Shown: one piece after another, positions 14,591 through 28,454 of the stretch | Position numbering within the stretch: the stretch's first letter is position 1 | How the letters are laid out: every line of letters begins with the position of its first letter | Source of the DNA: Megachile rotundata | Lineage: Eukaryota; Arthropoda; Insecta; Hymenoptera; Megachilidae | Length of the DNA: 64,000 bases | Reading direction: 5' to 3' | Assembly: GCF_050947335.1 (NCBI RefSeq) | Contig: NW_027473327.1 | Span: 1,984,001-2,048,000 of the forward strand | Position numbers and translations under genes: made by a program | Notes under the pieces: generated by a model | What the model was told of the DNA's origin: nothing | What the model saw: only the letters and a program-made list of their open reading frames with translations | Databases searched by the model: none

Positions 14591-15176
14591 ATTGTAATTG
14601 TATGATTGTGATTGTATGATTGTGGTTGTATGATTCTGATGGTATGATTGCGATTGTATGATTGTGATTGTATGATTGCGATTGTATGATTGTGATTGTA
14701 TGATTATGATTGTATCATTGTGATTGTATGATTGTGATTGTATGATTATGTTTGTATGATTGTGATTGTGTGATTGTGATTGTATGATTGTATTTGGGAG
14801 ATTGTATTTTGGAGATTGTAATTGTATGATTGCGATTGTATGATTGTGATTGTATGATTGCGATTGTATGATTGTGATAGTATGATTGTGATTGTATGAT
14901 TGTGATTGTATGATTGTGATAGTATGATTGTGATTGTATGATTGTGATTGTATGATTGTGATTGTATGATTGTGATTGTATGATTGTATTTGGGAGATTG
15001 TATTTTGGAGATTGTAATTGTATAATTGCGATTTTATGATTGTGATTGTATGATTGTGATCGTATGATTGTGATCGTATGATAGTGATTGTATGATTGTG
15101 ATTCTATGGTTGTGATTGTATGATTGTGATTGTATGATTGTAATTGTATGATTATGATTGTATGATTGTGATTGTA

Positions 15177-17388
15177 TGATTGTGATGGTTTGATTGTGAT
15201 TGTATGATTCCGATATTATGATTGTGATTGTATGATTGTGATTGTATGACTGTGGTTGTATGATTGTGATTGTATGATTGTGATTGTATGATTGTGGTTG
15301 TATGATTGTGATTGTATGATTGTATTTGGGAGATTGTGATTGTATGATTGCGATTGTATGATTGTGATTGCGTGATTGTGATTGTATGATTGCGATTGTA
15401 TGATTGTGATTGTATGGTTGTGATTGTATGATTGTGATGGTATGATTGTGATTGTATGATTGCGGTAGTATGATTGTGATTGTATGATTGTGATTGTATG
15501 ATTGTGACTGTATGATTGTGATTGTATGATTGTGATTGCGTGATTGTGATTGTATGATTGCGATTGTATGATTGCGATTGTATGATTGTGATTGTACGAT
15601 TGTGATTGTATGATTGTGATTGTATGATTGTGATTGTATGATTGTGATTGTATGATTGTAATTGTATGATTATGATTGTGTGATTGTGATTGTATGATTA
15701 TGATTGTATGATTGTGATAGTATGATTGTGATTGTAAGATTGTGATTGCATGACTGTGATTGTAAGATTGTGATTGCATGACTGTGATTGTATGATTGTG
15801 ATTGTATGATTAGGATTGTATGATTGTGATAGTATGATTGTGATTGTATGATTGTGATTGTATGATTGGGATTGTATGATTGTATTTGGGAGATTGTATT
15901 TTGGAGATTGTAATTGTAGGATTGCGATTGTATGATTGTGATTGTATGATTGTGATTGTATGATGGTAATTGTATGATTGTGATTGTATGATTGTGGTTG
16001 TATGATTCTGATGGTATGATTGCGATTGTATGATTGTGATTGTATGATTGCGATTGTATGATTGTGATTGTATGATTATGATTGTATCATTGTGATTGTA
16101 TGATTGTGATTGTATGATTATGTTTGTATGATTGAGATTGTGTGATTGTGATTGTATGATTGTATTTGGGAGATTGTATTTTGGAGATTGTAATTGTATG
16201 ATTGCGATTGTATGATTGTGATTGTATGATTGCGATTGTATGATTGTGATAGTATGATTGTGATTGTATGATTGTGATTGTATGATTGTGATAGTATGAT
16301 TGTGATTGTATGATTGTGATTGCGTGATTGTGATTGTATGATTGCGATTGTATGATTGTGATTGTATGATTGTGATTGTATGATTGTGATATTATGATTG
16401 TGATATTATGATTGTGATAGTATGACTGTGATTGTATGACTGTGATTGTATGATTGTGATTGTATGATTGTGATTGTCTGATTGTGGTTGTATGATTGTG
16501 ATTGTATGATTGTGATTGTATGATTGTCATTGTATGATTATGATTGTATGATTGTGATTGCATGATTGTGATTGCATGATTGTGATAATATGATTGCGAA
16601 TGTATGATTGTGATTGTATGTCTGTGATTGTATGATTGTGATTGTATGATTGTGCTAGTATGATTGTGATTGTAAGATTGTGATTGTATGTCTGTGATTG
16701 TATGATTGTGATTGTATGATTGTGATTGTATGATTGTGATTGTATGATTGTGATTGTATGATTGTGATTGTATGATTGCATTTGGGAGATTGTATTTTGG
16801 AGATTGTAATTGTATGATTGCGATTGTGTGATTGTGATTGTATGATTGTGATTGTATGATTGTGGTTGTATGATCGTGATTGTATGATTGTGATATTATG
16901 ATTGTGATTGTATGATTGTGATTGTATGATTGTGATTGTATGACTGTGATTGTATGATTGTGATTGTGCGATTGTGATTGTACGATTGTGATTGTACGAT
17001 TGTGATTGTACGATTATGATTGTATGATTATGATTGTATGATTGTGATTGCATGATTGTGATTGTATGATTGTGATAGTATGATTGTGATTGTATGACTG
17101 TGATTGTACGACTGTGATTGTATGATTGTGATTGTATGATTGTCATTGTATGATTATGATTGTATGATTGTGATTGCATGATTGTGATTGTATGATTGAG
17201 ATTGCATGATTTTGTATGTATGATTGTGATTGTATGATTGTGATTGTATGATTGTGATAGTATGATTGTGATTGTATGATTGTGATTGTATGACTGTGAT
17301 TGTATGATTGTGACTGTATGATTGTGATTGTATGATTGTGATAGTATGATTGTGATTGTATGATTGTGATTGTATGACTGTGATTGTA
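15177..17388. repeat. Long duplicated segment, first copy (2212 bp, 158 units)
   Basis: This stretch is matched at 21505-23716 with a constant shift of 6328 bp, exactly 452 units. Matching landmarks include the 42-bp blocks at 15877, 16157 and 16773 and the TTTTGTATGTA unit at 17207. The only difference I noticed is T at 16793 against C at 23121; I did not compare every base. To its left the partner regions differ, and at 17389 the first copy goes on with C-starting units while the second has an ordinary unit. Confidence 0.85.
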
Positions 17389-20300
17389 CGATTGTGATTG
17401 TACGATTGTGATTGTACGATTATGATTGTATGATTATGATTGTATGATTGTGATTGCATGATTGTGACTGTATGATTGTGATTGTATGATTATGATTGTA
17501 TGATTGTGATAGTATGATTGTGATTGTAAGATTGTGATTGCATGACTGTGATTGTATGATTGTGATTGTATGATTGTGATTGTATGATTAGGATTGTATG
17601 ATTGAGATAGTATGATTGTGATTGTATGATTGTGATTGTATGATTGGGATTGTATGATTGTATTTGGGAGATTGTATTTTGGAGATTGTAATTGTAGGAT
17701 TGCGATTGTATGATTGTGATTGTATGATTGTGATTGTATGATTGTGATTGTATGATTCTAATTGTATGATTGTGATTGTATGATTGTGATTGTATGATTC
17801 TGATGGTATGATTGCGATTGTATGATTGTGATTGTATGATTGCGATTGTATGATTGTGATTGTATGATTATGATTGTATCATTGTGATTGTATGATTGTG
17901 ATTGTATGATTATGATTGTATGGTTGTGACTGTATGATTGTGATGGTATGATTGCGGTTGTATGATTGCGATCGTATGATTGTGATTGTATGATTATGAT
18001 TGTATGATTGTGATTGTGTGATTGTGATTGTATGATTGTATTTTGGAGATTGTAATTGTATGATTGCGATTGTATGATTGTGATTGTATGATTGCGATTG
18101 TATGATTGTGATAGTATGATTGTGATTGTATGATTGTGATTGTATGATTGTGATAGTATGATTGTGATTGTATGATTGTGATTGCGTGATTGTGATTGTA
18201 TGATTGCGATTGTATGATTGTGATTGTATGATTGTGATTGTATGATTGTGATATTATGATTGTGATATTATGATTGTGATAGTATGACTGTGATTGTATG
18301 ACTGTGATTGTATGATTGTGATTGTATGATTGTGATTGTCTGATTGTGGTTGTATGATTGTGATTGTATGATTGTGATTGTATGATTGTCATTGTATGAT
18401 TATGATTGTATGATTGTGATTGCATGATTGTGATTGCATGATTGTGATAATATGATTGCGAATGTATGATTGTGATTGTATGTCTGTGATTGTATGATTG
18501 TGATTGTATGATTGTGCTAGTATGATTGTGATTGTAAGATTGTGATTGTATGTCTGTGATTGTATGATTGTGATTGTATGATTGTGATTGTATGATTGTG
18601 ATTGTACGATTGTGATTGTATGATTGCATTTGGGAGATTGTATTTTGGAGATTGTAATTGTATGATTGCGATTGTGTGATTGTGATTGTATGATTGTGAT
18701 TGTATGATTGTGATTGTATGATCGTGATTGTATGATTGTCATATTATGATTGTGATTGTATGATTGTGATTGTATGATTGTGATTGTATGACTGTGATTG
18801 TATGATTGTGATTGTGCGATTGTGATTGTACGATTGTGATTGTACGATTGTGATTGTATGATTATGATTGTATGATTATGATTGTATGATTGTGATTGCA
18901 TGATTGTGATTGTATGATTGTGATAGTATGATTGTGATTGTATGACTGTGATTGTACGACTGTGATTGTATGATTGTGATTGTATGATTGTCATTGTATG
19001 ATTATGATTGTATGATTGTGATTGCATGATTGTGATTGTATGATTGAGATTGCATGATTTTGTATGTATGATTGTGATTGTATGATTGTGATTCTATGAT
19101 TGTGATTGTATGATTGTGATAGTATGATTGTGATTGTATGATTGTGATTGTATGACTGTGATTGTATGATTGTGACTGTATGATTGTGATTGCATGATTG
19201 TGATTGTATGATTGAGATTGCATGATTTTGTATGTATGATTTCGATTGTATGATTGTGATTGTATGACTGTGATTGTATGATTGTGATTGTGTGATTGCG
19301 ATTGTACGATTGCGATTGTATGACTGTGATTGTATGATTGTGACAGTGCGATTGTGATTGTACGATTGTGATTGTATGATTGTGATTGTATGATTATGAT
19401 GGAATGATTGTGATTGCATGATTGTGATTGTATGATTGTGATTGCATGATATTGAATGTATGATTGTGATTGTATGATTGTGATTGTATGATTGTGATTG
19501 TATGATTGCGATTGTATGATTGTGCTAGTATGATTGTGATTGTAAGATTGTGATTGTATGACTGTGATTGTATGATTGTGATTGTATGATTGTGATGGTA
19601 TGATTGCGATTGTATGATTGTGATTGTATGATTGCGATTGTATGATTGTGATTGTATGATTATGATTGTATCATTGTGATTGTATGATTGTGATTGTATG
19701 ATTATGATTGTATGGTTGTGACTGTATGATTGTGATGGTATGATTGCGGTTGTATGATTGCGATCGTATGATTGTGATTGTATGATTGTGATTGTATGAT
19801 TGTGATTGTATGATTGTGATTGTGTGATTGCGATTGTATGATTGCGATTGTATGATTGTGATTGTATGATTGTGATGGTTTGATTGTGATTGTATGATTG
19901 CGATATTATGATTGTGATTGTATGATTGTGATTGTATGATTGTGATTGTATGATTGTGATTGTATGATTAGGATTGTATGATTGTGATAGTATGAATGTG
20001 ATTGTATGATTGTGATTGTATGATTGTGATTGTATGATTGTATTTGGGAGATTGTATTTTGGAGATTGTAATTGTATAATTGCGATTTTATGATTGTGAT
20101 TGTATGATTGTGATCGTATGATTGTGATCGTATGATAGTGATTGTATGATTGTGATTGTATGGTTGTGATTGTATGATTGTGATTGTATGATTGTAATTG
20201 TATGATTATGATTGTATGATTGTGATTGTATGATTGTGATGGTTTGATTGTGATTGTATGATTCCGATATTATGATTGTGATTGTATGATTGTGATTGTA

Positions 20301-21504
20301 TGACTGTGGTTGTATGATTGTGATTGCATGATTGTGATTGTATGATTGTGGTTGTATGATTGTGATTGTATGATTGTATTTGGGAGATTGTGATTGTATG
20401 ATTGCGATTGTATGATTGTGATTGCGTGATTGTGATTGTATGATTGCGATTGTATGATTGTGATTGTATGGTTGTGATTGTATGATTGTGATGGTATGAT
20501 TGTGATTGTATGATTGCGGTAGTATGATTGTGATTGTATGATTGTGATTGTATGATTGTGACTGTATGATTGTGATTGTATGATTGTGATTGCGTGATTG
20601 TGATTGTATGATTGCGATTGTATGATTGCGATTGTATGATTGTGCTTGTACGATTGTGATTGTATGATTGTGATTGTATGATTGTGATTGTATGATTGTG
20701 ATTGTATGATTGTGATTGTATGATTGTAATTGTATGATTATGATTGTGTGATTGTGATTGTATGATTATGATTGTATGATTGTGATAGTATGATTGTGAT
20801 TGTAAGATTGTGATTGCATGACTGTGATTGTATGATTGTGATTGTATGATTAGGATTGTATGATTGTGATAGTATGATTGTGATTGTATGATTGTGATTG
20901 TATGATTGGGATTGTATGATTGTATTTGGGAGATTGTATTTTGGAGATTGTAATTGTTGGATTGCGATTGTATGATTGTGATTGTATGATTGTGATTGTA
21001 TGATTGTAATTGTATGATTGTGATTGTATGATTGTGGTTGTATGATTCTGATGGTATGATTGCGATTGTATGATTGTGATTGTATGATTGCGATTGTATG
21101 ATTGTGATTGTATGATTATGATTGTATCATTGTGATTGTATGATTGTGATTGTATGATTATGTTTGTATGATTGTGATTGTGTGATTGTGATTGTATGAT
21201 TGTATTTGGGAGATTGTATTTTGGAGATTGTAATTGTATGATTGCGATTGTATGATTGTGATTGTATGATTGCGATTGTATGATTGTGATAGTATGATTG
21301 TGATTGTATGATTGTGATTGTATGATTGTGATAGTATGATTGTGATTGTATGATTGTGATTGTATGATTGTGATTGTATGATTGTGATGGTTTGATTGTG
21401 ATTGTATGATTCCGATATTATGATTGTGATTGTATGATTGTGATTGTATGACTGTGGTTGTATGATTGTGATTGTATGATTGTGATTGTATGATTGTGGT
21501 TGTA
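17389..21504. repeat. Array between the two long copies
   Basis: Only 14-bp units are present. The 42-bp blocks lie at 17655, 18621, 20035, 20917 and 21197, and a right-half short form at 18033. The TTTTGTATGTA unit occurs at 19055 and 19223, and the TGATTATGATGGAA marker at 19391. The 19.2-21.3 kb part matches 12.8-14.9 kb with shifts of 6398 to 6412 bp. The 17.6-19.1 kb part matches 24.0-25.4 kb with shifts of 6342 to 6356 bp. Confidence 0.8.
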
Positions 21505-21630
21505 TGATTGTGATGGTTTGATTGTGATTGTATGATTCCGATATTATGATTGTGATTGTATGATTGTGATTGTATGACTGTGGTTGTATGATTGTGATTG
21601 TATGATTGTGATTGTATGATTGTGGTTGTA
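21379..21630. repeat. Local tandem duplication of 9 units (2 x 126 bp)
   Basis: A run of nine variant units beginning with TGATTGTGATGGTT and ending with TGATTGTGGTTGTA occurs at 21379-21504 and again immediately at 21505-21630. The equivalent site at 15177 has it once. It is a clean example of a recent in-register tandem gain at the edge of the 6328-bp-shifted segment. Confidence 0.75.
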
Positions 21631-23716
21631 TGATTGTGATTGTATGATTGTATTTGGGAGATTGTGATTGTATGATTGCGATTGTATGATTGTGATTGCG
21701 TGATTGTGATTGTATGATTGCGATTGTATGATTGTGATTGTATGGTTGTGATTGTATGATTGTGATGGTATGATTGTGATTGTATGATTGCGGTAGTATG
21801 ATTGTGATTGTATGATTGTGATTGTATGATTGTGACTGTATGATTGTGATTGTATGATTGTGATTGCGTGATTGTGATTGTATGATTGCGATTGTATGAT
21901 TGCGATTGTATGATTGTGATTGTACGATTGTGATTGTATGATTGTGATTGTATGATTGTGATTGTATGATTGTGATTGTATGATTGTAATTGTATGATTA
22001 TGATTGTGTGATTGTGATTGTATGATTATGATTGTATGATTGTGATAGTATGATTGTGATTGTAAGATTGTGATTGCATGACTGTGATTGTAAGATTGTG
22101 ATTGCATGACTGTGATTGTATGATTGTGATTGTATGATTAGGATTGTATGATTGTGATAGTATGATTGTGATTGTATGATTGTGATTGTATGATTGGGAT
22201 TGTATGATTGTATTTGGGAGATTGTATTTTGGAGATTGTAATTGTAGGATTGCGATTGTATGATTGTGATTGTATGATTGTGATTGTATGATGGTAATTG
22301 TATGATTGTGATTGTATGATTGTGGTTGTATGATTCTGATGGTATGATTGCGATTGTATGATTGTGATTGTATGATTGCGATTGTATGATTGTGATTGTA
22401 TGATTATGATTGTATCATTGTGATTGTATGATTGTGATTGTATGATTATGTTTGTATGATTGAGATTGTGTGATTGTGATTGTATGATTGTATTTGGGAG
22501 ATTGTATTTTGGAGATTGTAATTGTATGATTGCGATTGTATGATTGTGATTGTATGATTGCGATTGTATGATTGTGATAGTATGATTGTGATTGTATGAT
22601 TGTGATTGTATGATTGTGATAGTATGATTGTGATTGTATGATTGTGATTGCGTGATTGTGATTGTATGATTGCGATTGTATGATTGTGATTGTATGATTG
22701 TGATTGTATGATTGTGATATTATGATTGTGATATTATGATTGTGATAGTATGACTGTGATTGTATGACTGTGATTGTATGATTGTGATTGTATGATTGTG
22801 ATTGTCTGATTGTGGTTGTATGATTGTGATTGTATGATTGTGATTGTATGATTGTCATTGTATGATTATGATTGTATGATTGTGATTGCATGATTGTGAT
22901 TGCATGATTGTGATAATATGATTGCGAATGTATGATTGTGATTGTATGTCTGTGATTGTATGATTGTGATTGTATGATTGTGCTAGTATGATTGTGATTG
23001 TAAGATTGTGATTGTATGTCTGTGATTGTATGATTGTGATTGTATGATTGTGATTGTATGATTGTGATTGTATGATTGTGATTGTATGATTGTGATTGTA
23101 TGATTGCATTTGGGAGATTGCATTTTGGAGATTGTAATTGTATGATTGCGATTGTGTGATTGTGATTGTATGATTGTGATTGTATGATTGTGGTTGTATG
23201 ATCGTGATTGTATGATTGTGATATTATGATTGTGATTGTATGATTGTGATTGTATGATTGTGATTGTATGACTGTGATTGTATGATTGTGATTGTGCGAT
23301 TGTGATTGTACGATTGTGATTGTACGATTGTGATTGTACGATTATGATTGTATGATTATGATTGTATGATTGTGATTGCATGATTGTGATTGTATGATTG
23401 TGATAGTATGATTGTGATTGTATGACTGTGATTGTACGACTGTGATTGTATGATTGTGATTGTATGATTGTCATTGTATGATTATGATTGTATGATTGTG
23501 ATTGCATGATTGTGATTGTATGATTGAGATTGCATGATTTTGTATGTATGATTGTGATTGTATGATTGTGATTGTATGATTGTGATAGTATGATTGTGAT
23601 TGTATGATTGTGATTGTATGACTGTGATTGTATGATTGTGACTGTATGATTGTGATTGTATGATTGTGATAGTATGATTGTGATTGTATGATTGTGATTG
23701 TATGACTGTGATTGTA
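21505..23716. repeat. Long duplicated segment, second copy (2212 bp, 158 units)
   Basis: This is the partner of 15177-17388, with 42-bp blocks at 22205, 22485 and 23101 and the TTTTGTATGTA unit at 23535. It carries C at 23121 where the first copy has T, which alters one residue in the minus-strand reading. From 22807 onward the same sequence is also present a third time from 30241. Confidence 0.85.
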
Positions 23717-26656
23717 TGATTGTGATTGTGCGATTGTGATTGTACGATTGTGATTGTACGATTGTGATTGTATGATTGTGATTGTATGATTGTAATTGTA
23801 TGATTATGATTGTGTGATTGTGATTGTATGATTATGATTGTATGATTGTGATAGTATGATTGTGATTGTAAGATTGTGATTGCATGACTGTGATTGTATG
23901 ATTGTGATTGTATGATTGTGATTGTATGATTAGGATTGTATGATTGAGATAGTATGATTGTGATTGTATGATTGTGATTGTATGATTGGGATTGTATGAT
24001 TGTATTTGGGAGATTGTATTTTGGAGATTGTAATTGTAGGATTGCGATTGTATGATTGTGATTGTATGATTGTGATTGTATGATTGTGATTGTATGATTC
24101 TAATTGTATGATTGTGATTGTATGATTGTGATTGTATGATTCTGATGGTATGATTGCGATTGTATGGTTGTGATTGTATGATTGCGATTGTATGATTGTG
24201 ATTGTATGATTATGATTGTATCATTGTGATTGTATGATTGTGATTGTATGATTATGATTGTATGGTTGTGACTGTATGATTGTGATGGTATGATTGCGGT
24301 TGTATGATTGCGATCGTATGATTGTGATTGTATGATTATGATTGTATGATTGTGATTGTGTGATTGTGATTGTATGATTGTATTTTGGAGATTGTAATTG
24401 TATGATTGCGATTGTATGATTGTGATTGTATGATTGCGATTGTATGATTGTGATAGTATGATTGTGATTGTATGATTGTGATTGTAGGATTGTGATAGTA
24501 TGATTGTGATTGTATGATTGTGATTGCGTGATTGTGATTGTATGATTGCGATTGTATGATTGTGATTGTATGATTGTGATTGTATGATTGTGATATTATG
24601 ATTGTGATATTATGATTGTGATAGTATGACTGTGATTGTATGACTGTGATTGTATGATTGTGATTGTATGATTGTGATTGTCTGATTGTGGTTGTATGAT
24701 TGTGATTGTATGATTGTGATTGTATGATTGTGATTGTATGATTGTCATTGTATGATTATGATTGTATGATTGTGATTGCATGATTGTGATTGCATGATTG
24801 TGATAATATGATTGCGAATGTATGATTGTGATTGTATGTCTGTGATTGTATGATTGTGATTGTATGATTGTGCTAGTATGATTGTGATTGTAAGATTGTG
24901 ATTGTATGTCTGTGATTGTATGATTGTGATTGTATGATTGTGATTGTATGATTGTGATTGTACGATTGTGATTGTATGATTGCATTTGGGAGATTGTATT
25001 TTGGAGATTGTAATTGTATGATTGCGATTGTGTGATTGTGATTGTATGATTGTGATTGTATGATTGTGATTGTATGATCGTGATTGTATGATTGTGATAT
25101 TATGATTGTGATTGTATGATTGTGATTGTATGATTGTGATTGTATGACTGTGATTGTATGATTGTGATTGTGCGATTGTGATTGTACGATTGTGATTGTA
25201 CGATTGTGATTGTATGATTATGATTGTATGATTATGATTGTATGATTGTGATTGCATGATTGTGATTGTATGATTGTGATAGTATGATTGTGATTGTATG
25301 ACTGTGATTGCACGACTGTGATTGTATGATTGTGATTGTATGATTGTCATTGTATGATTATGATTGTATGATTGTGATTGCATGATTGTGATTGTATGAT
25401 TGAGATTGCATGATTTTGTATGTATGATTGTGATTGTATGATTGTGATTCTATGATTGTGATTGTATGATTGTGATAGTATGATTGTGATAGTATGATTG
25501 TGATTGTATGACTGTGATTGTATGATTGTGACTGTATGATTGTGATTGTATGATTGTGATAGTATGATTGTGATTGTATGATTGTGATTGTATGACTGTG
25601 ATTGTATGATTGTGATTGTGCGATTGTGATTGTACGATTGTGATTGTACGATTGTGATTGTATGATTGTGATTGTATGATTATGATGGAATGATTGTGAT
25701 TGCATGATTGTGATTGTATGATTGTGATTGCATGATTTTGAATGTATGATTGTGATTGTAAGATTGTGATTGTATGACTGTGATTGTATGATTGCGATTG
25801 TATGATTGTGATTGTATGATTATGATTGTATAATTGTGATTGTATGATTGTATTTGGGAGATTGTATTTTGGAGATTGTAATTGTATCATTGCGATTGTA
25901 TGATTGTGATTGTATGATTGTGATTGTATGATTGTGATGGTATGATTGCGATTGTATGATTGTGATTGTATGATTGCGATTGTATGATTGTGATTGTATG
26001 ATTATGATTGTATCATTGTGATTGTATGATTGTGATTGTATGATTATGATTGTGTGGTTGTGACTGTATGATTGTGATGGTATGATTGCGATTGTATGAT
26101 TGCGATCGTATGATTGTGTTTGTATGATTATGATTGTATGATTGTGATTGTATGATTGTGATTGTATGATTGCGATTGTATGGTTGTGATTGTATGATTG
26201 TGATTGTATGATTGTGATTGTATGATTGTGATTGTATGATTGTGACAGTATGATTGTGATTGTATGATTGTGATTTTGTGATTGCGATTGTATGATTGCG
26301 ATTGTGTGATTGTGATTGTATGATTGTGATTGTATGATTGTGATTGTATGACTGTGATTGTATGATTGTGATTGTATGATTGTGATTGTATGATTAGGAT
26401 TGTGTGATTGTGATAGTATGATTGTGATTGTATGATTGTGATTGTATGATTGTGATTGTATGATTGTGATTGTATGATTGTGATTGTATGATTGTGATTG
26501 TATGATTGTGATTGTATGATTGTGATTGTATGATTGTATTTGGGAGATTGTATTTTGGAGATTGTAATTGTATGATTGCGATTGTATGATTATGATTGTA
26601 TGATTGTGATAGTATGATTGTGATTGTAAGATTGTGATTGCATGACTGTGATTGTA
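22807..26656. repeat. Copied block X, first copy (3850 bp, 275 units)
   Basis: The order of landmarks (42-bp blocks at 23101, 23997, 24977, 25845 and 26531; TTTTGTATGTA at 23535 and 25411; TGATTATGATGGAA at 25677) is repeated at 30241-34048. The shift moves from 7434 to 7420, 7406 and 7392 bp. Each change in the shift is one 14-bp unit, so the copies differ by loss of whole units. The left part overlaps the 6328-bp-shifted pair. Confidence 0.82.
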
Positions 26657-27034
26657 TGATTGTGATTGTATGATTGTGATTGTATGATTAGGATTGTATG
26701 ATTGTGATAGTATGATTGTGATTGTATGATTGTGATTGTATGATTGCGATTGTATGATTGTATTTGGGAGATTGTATTTTGGAGATTGTAATTGTATGAT
26801 TGCGATTGTATGATTGTGATTGTATGATTGTGATTGTATGATTGTGATCGTATGATTGTGATCGTATGATTCTGATTGTATGATTGTGATTGTATGGTTG
26901 TGATTGTATGATTGTGATTGTATGATTGTAATTGTATGATTATGATTGTATGATTGTGATTGTATGATTGTGATGATTTGATTGTGATTGTATGATTGCG
27001 ATATTATGATTGTGATTGTATGATTGTGATTGTA
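26391..27034. repeat. 854-bp-shifted tandem pair, first copy
   Basis: 46 units here are repeated at 27245-27888 with a shift of 854 bp (61 units), including 42-bp blocks at 26531 and 26755 matching 27385 and 27609. One difference seen is C at 26747 against T at 27601. The copies part at 27035, where the first has TGATTGTGGTTGTA and the second begins a left-half 42-bp form. Confidence 0.82.
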
Positions 27035-27244
27035 TGATTGTGGTTGTATGATTGTGATAGTATGATTGTGATTGTAAGATTGTGATTGCATGACTGTGAT
27101 TGTATGATTGTGATTGTATGATTGTGATTGTATGATTAGGATTGTATGATTGTGATAGTATGATTGTGATTGTATGATTGTGATTGTATGATTGTGATTG
27201 TATGACTGTGATTGTATGATTGTGATTGTATGATTGTGATTGTA

Positions 27245-28454
27245 TGATTAGGATTGTGTGATTGTGATAGTATGATTGTGATTGTATGATTGTGATTGTA
27301 TGATTGTGATTGTATGATTGTGATTGTATGATTGTGATTGTATGATTGTGATTGTATGATTGTGATTGTATGATTGTGATTGTATGATTGTATTTGGGAG
27401 ATTGTATTTTGGAGATTGTAATTGTATGATTGCGATTGTATGATTATGATTGTATGATTGTGATAGTATGATTGTGATTGTAAGATTGTGATTGCATGAC
27501 TGTGATTGTATGATTGTGATTGTATGATTGTGATTGTATGATTAGGATTGTATGATTGTGATAGTATGATTGTGATTGTATGATTGTGATTGTATGATTG
27601 TGATTGTATGATTGTATTTGGGAGATTGTATTTTGGAGATTGTAATTGTATGATTGCGATTGTATGATTGTGATTGTATGATTGTGATTGTATGATTGTG
27701 ATCGTATGATTGTGATCGTATGATTCTGATTGTATGATTGTGATTGTATGGTTGTGATTGTATGATTGTGATTGTATGATTGTAATTGTATGATTATGAT
27801 TGTATGATTGTGATTGTATGATTGTGATGATTTGATTGTGATTGTATGATTGCGATATTATGATTGTGATTGTATGATTGTGATTGTATGATTGTATTTG
27901 GGAGATTGTGGTTGTATGATTGCGATTGTATGATTGTGATTGTATGATTGTGATTGTATGATTGTGATTGTATGACTGTGATTGTATGATTGTGATTGTG
28001 CGATTGTGATTGTATGATTGTGATTGTATGATTGTGATTGTATGATTAGGATTGTATGATTGTGATAGTATGATTGTGATTGTATGATTGTGATTGTATG
28101 ATTGTGATTGTATGATTGTATTTGGGAGATTGTATTTTGGAGATTGTAATTGTATGATTGCGATTGTATGATTGTGATTGTATGATTGTGATTGTATGAT
28201 TGTGATCGTATGATTGTGATCGTATGATTCTGATTGTATGATTGTGATTGTATGGTTGTGATTGTATGATTGTGATTGTATGATTGTAATTGTATGATTA
28301 TGATTGTATGATTGTGATTGTATGATTGTGATGATTTGATTGTGATTGTATGATTGCGATATTATGATTGTGATTGTATGATTGTGATTGTATGATTGTA
28401 TTTGGGAGATTGTGGTTGTATGATTGCGATTGTATGATTGTGATTGTATGATTG
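27245..28454. repeat. 854-bp partner followed by a 504-bp shifted repeat
   Basis: 27245-27888 is the second copy of the 854-bp-shifted pair. The stretch from about 27525 to 27950 is then repeated at about 28029-28454 with a shift of 504 bp (36 units). Matches are the 42-bp block at 27609 with 28113, and the left-half form followed by AGATTGTGGTTGTA at 27889 with 28393. Three nested copies of the same run of units thus lie within about 2 kb. Confidence 0.78.
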
